The notes below the pieces were generated by a model that was not told the origin of the DNA, made no database searches, and was given only the letters and a program-made list of their open reading frames with translations. Positions 41,056 through 49,075 of a DNA stretch of 64,000 nt are shown here, in pieces. Made by a program: the position numbers and the translations under genes. The DNA is from VAXT01 sp963774625 (lineage in GTDB: Bacteria > Actinomycetota > Thermoleophilia > Gaiellales > Gaiellaceae). The stretch spans positions 1-64,000 of the forward strand of contig CAVZFQ010000014.1 in NCBI GenBank assembly GCA_963774625.1. Direction: 5' to 3'. Every line of letters starts with the position of its first letter. Within the stretch, counting starts at the first letter, position 1.

Positions 41056-43596
41056 ATGTTCGAACGATTCACTGAAAGAGCTCGCCAGGTTGTAGTCCTC
41101 GCACAGGACGAAGCCCGCGCGCTCAAGCACAACTACATCGGGACGGAGCACATCCTGCTCGGCCTCCTCCGCGAAGAGGAAGGCCTCGCCGCGCGCGTCC
41201 TCGAGTCGCTCGACATCACCGTCGAGGAGGTTCGCGCGCAGATCGCGCGCATCGTCGGCCAGGGCGACGAGGTGACGACGGGTCAGATCCCGTTCACGCC
41301 GCGCGCCAAGAAGGTCCTCGAGCTCGCGCTTCGCGAAGCACTGAGCCTCGGCCACAACTACATCGGCACCGAGCACATCCTGCTCGGCCTCGTTCGCGAG
41401 AACGAAGGCGTCGCCGCGCGCATCCTGCTCGACTTCGACGCCGATGCCGAGAAGATCCGCAACGAGATCATCCGCATGCTCTCGGGCCCGGGCCGCCGCC
41501 AGCAGGGCGGGGGCGGGGCTCCGGGTGAGAAGGCCAAGACTTCGAAGCTGCTCGACCAGTTCGGCCGCAACCTGACCAAGCTGGCCGCCGAGGGCAAGCT
41601 CGACCCTGTCGTCGGCCGTCAGACCGAGATCGAGCGCGTGATGCAGATCCTCTCGCGCCGCACGAAGAACAACCCGGTCCTGATCGGCGAGCCCGGCGTC
41701 GGCAAGACCGCCGTCGTCGAAGGCCTCGCCTCGCGCATCTCCGGCAACCAGGTACCCGAGCTCCTGAAGGGCAAGCAGATCTACACGCTTGACCTCGCAG
41801 CCCTCGTGGCCGGCTCGAAGTACCGCGGAGAGTTCGAGGAGCGCCTCAAGAAGGTGATGAAGGAGATCACCCAGCGCGGCGACATCATCCTCTTCATCGA
41901 CGAGCTTCATAACCTCGTCGGCGCCGGCGCGGCCGAGGGCGCGATCGACGCGGCCTCGATCCTGAAGCCGGCCCTCGCCCGAGGCGAGCTGCAGACGATC
42001 GGCGCGACCACGCTCGACGAGTACCGCAAGTACCTCGAGCGCGACGCAGCCCTCGAGCGGCGCTTCCAGCAGATCCGCGTCGAGGAGCCGTCCGTCGACG
42101 ACACCGTCGAGATCCTGCGTGGCCTGCGCGACCGCTACGAAGCACACCACCGCTGCAAGATCTCAGACCTCGCGCTGCACGCCGCCGCGATCCTGGCCGA
42201 CCGCTACATCCAGGACCGGCACCTTCCCGACAAGGCCATCGACCTGATCGACGAGGCCGCGTCGCGGATGCGCATCAAGACCATGACCGCGCCTCCGCGC
42301 TACCGCGAGCTCGAAGACGAGATCGACAAGGTGCGCAAGGAGAAGGAAGACTCGATCGAGGCGCAGGAGTTCGAGAAAGCCGCCTCCCTCCGCGACAAGG
42401 AGCGCAAGCTCACGCAGAAGAAGCGCGAGCTCGAGGAGAGCTGGCAGACCGACGAGAACGCAGAGCAGCCCGAGATCGGCGAGGACGAGATCGCCGACAT
42501 CGTCTCGATGTGGACGGGCATCCCGGTGTTCAAGCTCACCGAGGCCGAGTCGCAGAAGCTGATCCGTATGGAGGACGAGCTCCACAAGCGCGTCGTCGGC
42601 CAGGAAGAGGCGATCGTCGCCGTCTCCAAGTCGATCCGTCGCGCGCGCGCGGGCATCAAGGACCCGAAGCGCCCGACCGGTTCGTTCATCTTCCTCGGCC
42701 CCTCAGGCGTCGGCAAGACCGAGCTGGCGCGCACGCTCGCCGAGTTCCTGTTCGGCGACGAGGACGCGATGATCCAGGTCGACATGTCGGAGTACATGGA
42801 GAAGCACTCCGTGTCCCGGCTCGTCGGCTCTCCGCCCGGCTACATCGGGTACGACGAAGGCGGCCAGCTCACCGAGGCCGTGCGTCGCAAGCCCTACTCG
42901 GTCGTCCTCCTCGACGAGATCGAGAAGGCACACCCAGACGTCTTCAACATCCTGCTCCAGATCCTGGAAGACGGGAAGCTGACCGACGCCCAGGGGCGCA
43001 AGGTCGACTTCCGCAACACGATCGTGATCATGACGTCGAACATCGGCGCCGCGCAGATCTCCAAGAACCAGACACTCGGCTTCTCGATCGGCGACGAGCA
43101 AGGCCTCTCGTACGACGAGATGAAGGAGCGCGTCATGGGCGAGCTGAAGAAGGTCTTCCGCCCGGAGCTCCTGAACCGCATCGACGAGGTCATCGTCTTC
43201 CACAAGCTGGCCAAGGAAGAGATCAAGGTCATCGTCGAGCTGATGCTCAAGCGGCTGCGCGACCAGATGGGCGCGCACTCCGCCGAGATCTCGCTCACCG
43301 ACGAGGCGAAGGACCTGCTCGTCGACAAGGGCTACGACCCGACGATGGGCGCCCGCCCGCTGCGCCGCGCGATCCAGCGCTTCATCGAGGATCCGCTCGC
43401 CGACTTCGTGCTCGGCCGCGAGATCACGGCCGGCTCGACGATTCTCGTCGACAAGAAGCGCGATTCCGAGGACGAGGTTGAGATCACCATCATCCCGGGC
43501 GCTCCGCCCGAGGAGATGGAGAAGGTCACCGTTCCGCCCGAAGAGCCGAAGAACGAGGGCGGCGACGAAGACTCGGACGAGAACGCGGCCGGTTAA
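41056..43596 (+). CDS. clpC: ATP-dependent Clp protease ATP-binding subunit ClpC
   Basis: Hexameric AAA+ unfoldase that feeds substrates to ClpP. The 846 aa have the double Clp_N repeat (1-~145; HNYIGTEHILLGLLREEEG and HNYIGTEHILLGLVRENEG), AAA1 with Walker A GEPGVGKTAVV near 211, a middle domain with the UVR motif EFEKAASLRDKERKL near 437, AAA2 with Walker A GPSGVGKTELA near 549 and the C-terminal D2-small domain. The acidic tail ends DEDSDENAAG. The ATG at 41056 fits the family start MFERFTERARQVV. Promoter features lie at 40917-41008. Confidence 0.98.
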   Translation: MFERFTERARQVVVLAQDEARALKHNYIGTEHILLGLLREEEGLAARVLESLDITVEEVRAQIARIVGQGDEVTTGQIPFTPRAKKVLELALREALSLGHNYIGTEHILLGLVRENEGVAARILLDFDADAEKIRNEIIRMLSGPGRRQQGGGGAPGEKAKTSKLLDQFGRNLTKLAAEGKLDPVVGRQTEIERVMQILSRRTKNNPVLIGEPGVGKTAVVEGLASRISGNQVPELLKGKQIYTLDLAALVAGSKYRGEFEERLKKVMKEITQRGDIILFIDELHNLVGAGAAEGAIDAASILKPALARGELQTIGATTLDEYRKYLERDAALERRFQQIRVEEPSVDDTVEILRGLRDRYEAHHRCKISDLALHAAAILADRYIQDRHLPDKAIDLIDEAASRMRIKTMTAPPRYRELEDEIDKVRKEKEDSIEAQEFEKAASLRDKERKLTQKKRELEESWQTDENAEQPEIGEDEIADIVSMWTGIPVFKLTEAESQKLIRMEDELHKRVVGQEEAIVAVSKSIRRARAGIKDPKRPTGSFIFLGPSGVGKTELARTLAEFLFGDEDAMIQVDMSEYMEKHSVSRLVGSPPGYIGYDEGGQLTEAVRRKPYSVVLLDEIEKAHPDVFNILLQILEDGKLTDAQGRKVDFRNTIVIMTSNIGAAQISKNQTLGFSIGDEQGLSYDEMKERVMGELKKVFRPELLNRIDEVIVFHKLAKEEIKVIVELMLKRLRDQMGAHSAEISLTDEAKDLLVDKGYDPTMGARPLRRAIQRFIEDPLADFVLGREITAGSTILVDKKRDSEDEVEITIIPGAPPEEMEKVTVPPEEPKNEGGDEDSDENAAG

Positions 43597-43624
43597 TTAG
43601 CGCGTTCGCGGGTAGTAGCTGCCC

Positions 43625-44128
43625 GTGAGCGAGTTGACGCCGTACCCGCGGGACGCGGCTGCGCGTGAGGAAGCGGCTGCGCCTCGAGACGACGTTGACG
43701 CGCACTACTCGGGTTGGTGGAGGCGGGCAGGGGCGCTACTCATCGACGGGCTGGTGGTCGGCGTGGTCGTCGGTGTTGCGATCGGCCTCGCCGTGGCGGT
43801 ATCGGAGCTACATGACACCGCAGGCGGGATCCTGCTCGTGATCGCCATCCTGTTGGCGATCGTCGGGCCGATCTTCTACACGATCTACTGGACCGGGAAG
43901 GAGCCGGGCCAGACCATCGGCAAGAAGGCACTCGGCATTCGAGTCCGCCACGCCCAGGAGGACCGGGCGATCGGCTACGGGCCGTCCGCGGGCCGGTACT
44001 TCATCACCTTCGCGTTCTCGATCTTCTACCTCCCGCTTCTCCTGGACTACCTGTGGCCGCTCTGGGACGGGCGGAACCAAGCGCTGCACGACAAGGTCGC
44101 GAACAGCATCGTCGTCCGCGTCTCCTAA
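43625..44128 (+). CDS. RDD family membrane protein
   Basis: Membrane protein of 167 aa, RDD family (unknown transport-like function). A soluble acidic N-terminus of ~30 aa is followed by WWRRAGALLIDGLVVGVVVG (the R-x-x-D motif, Arg then Asp in the first helix), two further helices, PGQTIGKKALGIRVRHAQED and the C-terminal DGRNQALHDKVANSIVVRV, which are the hallmark late motifs. GTG start at 43625, 28 bp after clpC and 9 bp before the EamA gene, so probably one transcript. Confidence 0.88.
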   Translation: MSELTPYPRDAAAREEAAAPRDDVDAHYSGWWRRAGALLIDGLVVGVVVGVAIGLAVAVSELHDTAGGILLVIAILLAIVGPIFYTIYWTGKEPGQTIGKKALGIRVRHAQEDRAIGYGPSAGRYFITFAFSIFYLPLLLDYLWPLWDGRNQALHDKVANSIVVRVS

Positions 44129-44137
44129 GCTGGCGCA

Positions 44138-45052
44138 GTGAAGGCCGCGCTCGTACGGCACCCGGCGCTCGGCGTCCTCATCGGCGCGTTCGCGATCTGC
44201 TTCTCGGGGATCCTGTACCGCTTCTCCGAGGTCTCGCCGACGACCGGCGCCTTCTTCCGCTGCTTCTGGGCGCTGCCATTTCTCTGGCCGCTCGCCGTCT
44301 GGGAGGACCGCAGGCTGGGGCCGCGCCCGCCGGGGCATCGGTGGGCAGCCTGGATTGCCGGGGCCTTCTTCGCCGCCGATCTCGTGCTCTGGCATTACGC
44401 GATCGAGGAGGTCGGCGCGGGCCTCGCCACCGTGCTCGGGAACATGCAGGTCGTCATCGTCGGCGTGCTCGCCTGGGCGCTCTTCCGCGAGCGGCTGTCG
44501 CGCAGCTCGCTGCTCGCGATCCCGGTCGCGATGCTCGGGATCGTCCTCATCTCAGGCGTGTTCGAGAACGGCGCCTACGGGGACAACCCGGCTCTCGGCG
44601 CCGTCTACGGCGTGCTCACCGGGCTGGCTTACTCGGGGTTCCTGCTGGCGCTGCGGCGGTCGAGCGACCCCCGACGCGTTGCCGGCCCGCTCTTCGAGGC
44701 CACACTCGCGAGCATGATCTTCGTCGTTCCGATCGGGCTCGTCCTCGGCAACCTCGACTTCACGCCGCCGCTCGAGGCGACCCTCTGGCTGATCGTCCTC
44801 GCGTTGACCTCCCAGGTGATCGGCTGGCTGCTGATCTCGATCTCGTTGGCGCGGCTCCCGACGGCGCTCACGTCCGTCCTGCTCACCCTCCAGCCGCTGC
44901 TCGCGGTGCTGTTCGCCGCGTGGCTGGTCGACGAGCGGCCCTCGTCGCTGCAGCTGGTCGGCGCCGCGGCGATCCTGGCCGGCCTGATCATCGCCTCCGC
45001 CGGGCGGGGCCGGGAGCGGCCGGCGCCGCTGGAAGCCGTGCCGGAGCACTAG
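44138..45052 (+). CDS. EamA/DMT-superfamily transporter
   Basis: Inner-membrane transporter of 304 aa, about ten helices in two EamA repeats. It has AFFRCFWALPFLWPLAVW and AADLVLWHYAIEEVGAGLAT in repeat 1, and SLARLPTALTSVLLTLQPLLA followed by LFAAWLVDERPSSLQLVGAA in repeat 2. Substrates of this family are metabolites or amino acids; this one cannot be assigned. GTG start at 44138; stop 50 bp before radA. Confidence 0.88.
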   Translation: MKAALVRHPALGVLIGAFAICFSGILYRFSEVSPTTGAFFRCFWALPFLWPLAVWEDRRLGPRPPGHRWAAWIAGAFFAADLVLWHYAIEEVGAGLATVLGNMQVVIVGVLAWALFRERLSRSSLLAIPVAMLGIVLISGVFENGAYGDNPALGAVYGVLTGLAYSGFLLALRRSSDPRRVAGPLFEATLASMIFVVPIGLVLGNLDFTPPLEATLWLIVLALTSQVIGWLLISISLARLPTALTSVLLTLQPLLAVLFAAWLVDERPSSLQLVGAAAILAGLIIASAGRGRERPAPLEAVPEH

Positions 45053-45102
45053 TTCCACTTTCGTCCCATTCGTCGTCGGACCGCGCTCCTAGACTCGGCG
45101 GC

Positions 45103-46458
45103 ATGGCGAAAGCGGCGGTTCTCCACTACTCCTGTTCCGAGTGCGGGTACTCGACCGGCCGCTGGCTGGGCCGGTGCCCGAGTTGTGCGAGCTTCGGGAC
45201 GCTCGTCGAGGAGGGGCCGCCGCCCGGCGCGAGCAACGGCAACTCAGCTGCACCGCGCCCGCTGCTCAAGCTGGCCGAGGTGGAGGCGAACGAGGCCGAC
45301 CGCATCCCGACGGGTGTCGCCGAGCTCGACCGCGTCCTCGGGGGCGGCCTGGTCCCGGCGTCGCTGGTCCTGGTGGGCGGCGAGCCGGGAGTCGGCAAGT
45401 CGACGCTGCTGTTGAGCGCGCTGGCCTCGATCTCGAAGAAGCGCCGCGCGCTCCTCGTCACCGGGGAGGAGTCCCCGGCGCAGGTCAAGCTCCGCGCGGC
45501 CAGGCTCGGCGGGGCGGAGAACGTCGAGATCCTGGCCGAGACGAATCTCGACTCCGTGTGCGCCACGCTCGAGACGGAGCGGCCCGACGTCTGCGTGATC
45601 GACTCCATCCAGACGCTGTACGCAGCCGACGTCGGCTCCGCACCCGGCTCGGTCTCACAGGTGCGCGAGGCGGCGGCACGCCTCCTGCGGGTGGCGAAGG
45701 AGTCCGGTGTGGCCCTCTTCCTGGTCGGGCACGTGACGAAGGACGGCTCCGTCGCGGGGCCGCGCGTCCTGGAGCACCTCGTCGACTGTGTTCTGCAGTT
45801 CGAAGGCGACCGCTACCACGCGCATCGCATCCTGCGAGCCGTCAAGAACCGCTTCGGCTCGACGAACGAGCTCGGCGTCTTCGAGATGACGGGAACCGGG
45901 CTGGAGGGCGTGCCCGACCCCTCGGAGCTCTTCGGCCGCTCGACCGGCGAGGTCGGCTCCGCGGTCGGCTGCGCGCTCGAGGGCACGAGGCCGCTCCTGC
46001 TCGAGGTCCAGGCGCTCGTCGCCCCGACCGACCTGGCCATGCCGCGCCGCGTGGGCACCGGCGTCGACCCGAAGCGCCTCGCGATGATCGTCGCCGTGCT
46101 CTCCAGGCATGCGGGGCTCTCGCTCGGGCAGGCGGACGTCTTCGTCAACGTCGCAGGCGGCGTGCGGATCGACGAGCCCGGGGCCGACCTCGCGGTGGCG
46201 ATGGCGATCGCCTCGGCGGCGCGAGGCGCGCCCGTGCGCGAGGGAACCGCCGCGTTCGGCGAGATCGGGTTGACCGGGCGTCTCCGGCCCGCGGCTCAGG
46301 CGGAGCGGCGGCTCGAGGAGTGCGCGAAGTTCGGGGTCAGTGCCGTGGTCGTTCCCGCGGGTACGAAGGGCCGAGGCATGATTTCACTGCTCGAGGCCGA
46401 AACTCTCAAGCAGGCACTGACGGCCGTTTTGAACAAGGTCGCGCGCGACGCGGCCTAG
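45103..46458 (+). CDS. radA: DNA repair protein RadA (Sms)
   Basis: Branch-migration ATPase in recombination repair, 451 aa. N-terminal zinc finger CSECGYSTGRWLGRCPSC (residues 10-27), Walker A GGEPGVGKSTLLL near residue 90, the RadA-specific KNRFGSTNELGVFEM near 250, and a C-terminal Lon-protease-like domain without the catalytic pair (DLAVAMAIASAARGAPV onward). The ATG at 45103 fits the family. It is followed by carD after a regulatory gap of about 140 bp. Confidence 0.97.
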   Translation: MAKAAVLHYSCSECGYSTGRWLGRCPSCASFGTLVEEGPPPGASNGNSAAPRPLLKLAEVEANEADRIPTGVAELDRVLGGGLVPASLVLVGGEPGVGKSTLLLSALASISKKRRALLVTGEESPAQVKLRAARLGGAENVEILAETNLDSVCATLETERPDVCVIDSIQTLYAADVGSAPGSVSQVREAAARLLRVAKESGVALFLVGHVTKDGSVAGPRVLEHLVDCVLQFEGDRYHAHRILRAVKNRFGSTNELGVFEMTGTGLEGVPDPSELFGRSTGEVGSAVGCALEGTRPLLLEVQALVAPTDLAMPRRVGTGVDPKRLAMIVAVLSRHAGLSLGQADVFVNVAGGVRIDEPGADLAVAMAIASAARGAPVREGTAAFGEIGLTGRLRPAAQAERRLEECAKFGVSAVVVPAGTKGRGMISLLEAETLKQALTAVLNKVARDAA

Positions 46459-46515
46459 CCCTGAGCAGGGATTTTCCGAAAAGCCCTGGAAAAGCTCGCC
46501 TTTTTAGGCAACTTT

Positions 46516-46572
46516 TGCTAAACTGAGATCTCTCGCCGGCGGTTCGTCTACCCGCCGGCGGTTTGGCGAGAG
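46516..46572 (+). promoter_or_regulatory. carD extended -10 promoter and leader with alternative hairpins
   Basis: TGC-TAAACT (46516-46524) is an extended -10 with transcription expected near 46531. The leader then contains two mutually exclusive stems. Stem A is CGCCGGCGG (46534-46542) with CCGCCGGCG (46552-46560). Stem B is CTCTCGCC (46530-46537) with GGCGAGAG (46565-46572) around an inner GGCGG/CCGCC helix. Both compete for 46534-46537. The carD ribosome binding site GGGGAGG lies 15-21 nt further on. Confidence 0.5.
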
Positions 46573-46599
46573 CACACAGATACCTGGGGAGGTACGGGT

Positions 46600-47133
46600 T
46601 TGTACAAGGTCGGTGACAAGGTCGTGTATCCGCACCACGGGGCCGGAACCGTGGTCAAGAAGGAGAAGCGGAAGGTGCTCGGCGAAGAGCGTGAGTACCT
46701 GGAGATCCGGATCCTTCACAACGACATGACCGTGAACGTCCCGGCCGAGAACGCCGAGCGCGTCGGCCTTCGGAAGGTCATCGACAAGACCACTGTCGAG
46801 CAGGTGCTGAAGGCTCTGACGGGCGGCGGGACGGCGATGCCCAAGAACTGGAATCGCCGCTTCAAGCACAACCGCGACAAGATGAAGACCGGCGACATCT
46901 TCGAGCTCGCCGAGGTCGTCCGGAACCTTTCACTGCGCGATCACGAAAAGGGTCTCTCGACCGGCGAGAAGCAGATGTTCGTCAAGGCCAAGAAGATCCT
47001 CGTCTCCGAGCTCATGTACGCGAAGAGCATGGACGAGGAAGAGGCCGCCGAGTGGCTCGACGACATCCTCGCGGGCGTGGGCACTCCGGCCAAGCGCTCG
47101 ACCAGCAAAGCGAAAGTCGCGGCCAAGGCCTAG
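46600..47133 (+). CDS. carD: CarD family RNA polymerase-binding transcription factor
   Basis: CarD/CdnL binds the RNA polymerase beta subunit and stabilises open complexes at rRNA and housekeeping promoters. The 177 aa show the N-terminal RID/Tudor domain (YKVGDKVVYPHHGAGTVVKK, residues 2-21, to ~65) and a helical DNA-binding C-terminal domain (NWNRRFKHNRDKMKTGD, then STGEKQMFVKAKKILVSELM). The TTG at 46600 is set by GGGGAGG upstream and by the family start YKVGD. A basic Lys/Ala tail ends the protein. Followed after 15 bp by ispD. Confidence 0.96.
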   Translation: MYKVGDKVVYPHHGAGTVVKKEKRKVLGEEREYLEIRILHNDMTVNVPAENAERVGLRKVIDKTTVEQVLKALTGGGTAMPKNWNRRFKHNRDKMKTGDIFELAEVVRNLSLRDHEKGLSTGEKQMFVKAKKILVSELMYAKSMDEEEAAEWLDDILAGVGTPAKRSTSKAKVAAKA

Positions 47134-47148
47134 TACCCTCGTTCGCCC

Positions 47149-47811
47149 GTGAGCGTCTGGGCGATCCTGGCTGCAGCAGGGAGTGGTGACCGTCTCGGGC
47201 TGGACCGGCCCAAGGCGTTCGCGCCGCTCAACGAGCGCCCGTTGATCGCCGAGAGCCTCGAGCGGCTCGACGCGTCGGGCTGGATCGAGGGCATCGTCGT
47301 GGCGGCGCCACCCGAGTGGGAGGAGCCGTGCATCCTCGTCGCGGAGGAGATCGCTGCCGGCAAGGTCGCCGAGACCGTGACCGGCGGCGCGACGCGCAGC
47401 GAATCGGTGCGGAATGCCCTCGCGCAGGTACCCGGGGCGGCCGCAGTCGTTCTGGTGCACGACGCAGCTCGGCCGCTCGTCACCGAGGAGGTGATCGAGC
47501 GGGTGGTCACCGGCCTCGAGGAAGGTTGGGACGGCGCTGTGCCAACGCTTGCGGTGTCAGACACCGTCAAGCGGGTGGACGGCGAGGCGGTGGCCGAGAC
47601 GATCGACCGCGAGGGGCTCGTCACCGTGCAGACGCCGCAGGCCTTCCTCGCCGACGTCCTCCGTCGCGCGGTCGAGAGCGGGAGGGAGGCGAGCGACTGC
47701 GCTGCGCTCGTCGAGGCCGCCGGCGGCCGGGTGCGAGCCGTGCAGGGCGATCCGCGCCTTCTGAAGATCACGGAGCCTGCAGACCTCGAGCTCGTCGAGA
47801 GCTGGCTCTGA
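47149..47811 (+). CDS. ispD: 2-C-methyl-D-erythritol 4-phosphate cytidylyltransferase
   Basis: Third step of the MEP isoprenoid pathway (CTP + MEP). The 220 aa show VWAILAAAGSGDRLGLDRPKA (CTP loop), GGATRSESVRNAL near residue 80, VLVHDAARPLVTEEVI near 103, VSDTVKRVDG, TVQTPQAFLADVL near 158 and the late ASDCAALVEAAGGRV. GTG start at 47149. The stop overlaps the apparent CTG start of the PHP phosphatase that separates it from ispF. Confidence 0.96.
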   Translation: MSVWAILAAAGSGDRLGLDRPKAFAPLNERPLIAESLERLDASGWIEGIVVAAPPEWEEPCILVAEEIAAGKVAETVTGGATRSESVRNALAQVPGAAAVVLVHDAARPLVTEEVIERVVTGLEEGWDGAVPTLAVSDTVKRVDGEAVAETIDREGLVTVQTPQAFLADVLRRAVESGREASDCAALVEAAGGRVRAVQGDPRLLKITEPADLELVESWL

Positions 47812-48596
47812 TCGTCGATTACCACATGCACCTCCGGGCTCCGGACGAGTCGCTCGACCACAGCGTCGAGGGGGTTGAGCGCTTCGTGGAGGCGGCCGCC
47901 GAGCGCGGTGTCGTCGAGATCGGCTTCACCGAGCACGTCTACTACTTCGAGCAGACGAGGTCGCTCTGGTCGCTTCCGTACCAGCTCGACCACTGCCACT
48001 ACGACCTCGAGCCGTACGTCGACGCCGTGGTGGAGGCCAAGCGCCGCGGCTACCCGGTCAAGCTTGGGCTCGAGGTCGACCACCAGCCGGACCTCGCGGA
48101 CGAGATGGACGAGATACTCGAGCCGTACCCGTGGGACTATCTCATCGGCTCGGTCCACTTCGTCGACGGGCTCGGCATCGACCAGGAGCCGAGCCTCGTC
48201 ACGACGCTAGGCCCTGAAGCGGCCTGGGCCCGCTACTACGAGTGGGTCGTCGATGCCGCGGACCACGTCGACGTTCTGGGTCACCCCGACCTGGTGAAGT
48301 TCTTCGGCCCCGAGCTCGAATGGGACTGGCCGGCACTGGCCGGTTCGCTGAGGGGGGCCTGTCTCGAAGTCTCGAGCGCAGGGCTGCACAAGCCGCACGG
48401 GCGCTTATATCCAAACCCGGCCCTGCTCGCGGCCGCCAGGGACGAGGGAAGCCCGATCACGACGGCGTCCGATGCCCATGTACCGCAGGACGTCGGAAGG
48501 GACCTCGACCACGCGATCGAGCACGCCCGCGAGGCCGGTTACGAGACCGTAACGGTCTTCGATCAGCGGAACGCCCGTCAGGAGCCGCTCGGGTGA
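47808..48596 (+). CDS. PHP-domain phosphatase, histidinol-phosphatase-like
   Basis: PHP hydrolase of 262 aa. Metal motifs in order: VDYHMHLR (HxH), GFTEHVYYFE, KLGLEVDHQPD, DYLIGSVHFVDG, DVLGHPDLVKF and the C-terminal TASDAHVPQDVG. Members include HisK histidinol-phosphatase and related phosphoesterases; the placement between ispD and ispF gives no clear substrate. The start is odd. No ATG, GTG or TTG lies in frame upstream of the essential DYHMH, while a CTG at 47808 overlaps the ispD stop (CTGA). The next ATG (47826) would cut the metal motif. Confidence 0.85.
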   Translation: MIVDYHMHLRAPDESLDHSVEGVERFVEAAAERGVVEIGFTEHVYYFEQTRSLWSLPYQLDHCHYDLEPYVDAVVEAKRRGYPVKLGLEVDHQPDLADEMDEILEPYPWDYLIGSVHFVDGLGIDQEPSLVTTLGPEAAWARYYEWVVDAADHVDVLGHPDLVKFFGPELEWDWPALAGSLRGACLEVSSAGLHKPHGRLYPNPALLAAARDEGSPITTASDAHVPQDVGRDLDHAIEHAREAGYETVTVFDQRNARQEPLG

Positions 48597-49075
48597 GCGA
48601 GCTGCGAATCGGCATCGGCATCGACGCACACCGGTTCCAGGAGGGCATTCCGCTCGTCCTGGCCGGCGTCGACTTTCCCGGCGAGCCCGGTCTCGCCGGC
48701 CACTCGGACGGTGACGTGATCGCGCACGCGCTCATCGACGCGATCCTCGGCGCCGCGGGCAAGGGGGACATCGGCGAGCTCTTCCCGTCGGCCGACCCGC
48801 AGTGGCTCGACGTCTCCTCGATCCGGCTGCTCCAGCGCACGTACGAGGTCGTTCGCATGGCCGGTTTCGACCTCGTGAACGCAGATTGCGTCCTGATCGG
48901 CGAGCGGCCGCGCATCTCGGAGCTTCGCGTGGCCATGGGCGCGCGGCTCGCGGGCTCGATGGGCGTCGACATCGGGCGCGTCACGGTGCGCGCGACGACG
49001 ACCGACGAGCTCGGGTTCACCGGTCGGGGCGAGGGCCTTGCCGCTCAGGCCATCGCGCTGCTGCGCACGTCCTGA
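48593..49075 (+). CDS. ispF: 2-C-methyl-D-erythritol 2,4-cyclodiphosphate synthase
   Basis: Fifth step of the MEP pathway, cyclising CDP-ME 2-phosphate. The 160 aa have IGIGIDAHRFQEG (zinc Asp-x-His), AGHSDGDVIAHALIDAILGA (zinc His and active-site loop), GDIGELFPSADPQW, and the late RATTTDELGFTGRGEGLAAQA. The GTG at 48593 overlaps the phosphatase stop (GTGA). The 3' end overlaps the convergent histidine kinase by 31 bp. Confidence 0.96.
   Translation: MSELRIGIGIDAHRFQEGIPLVLAGVDFPGEPGLAGHSDGDVIAHALIDAILGAAGKGDIGELFPSADPQWLDVSSIRLLQRTYEVVRMAGFDLVNADCVLIGERPRISELRVAMGARLAGSMGVDIGRVTVRATTTDELGFTGRGEGLAAQAIALLRTS

Noticed and set aside
44053..45102. RadA N-terminal extension in the same open frame
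   Set aside because: The upstream frame covers the EamA gene out of frame and lacks any RadA homology; the zinc finger begins a few residues after the ATG at 45103.
46459..46480. Intrinsic terminator after radA (CCCT-GAGC-AGGG then ATTTT)
   Set aside because: Only a 4-bp stem; too weak to list as a terminator.
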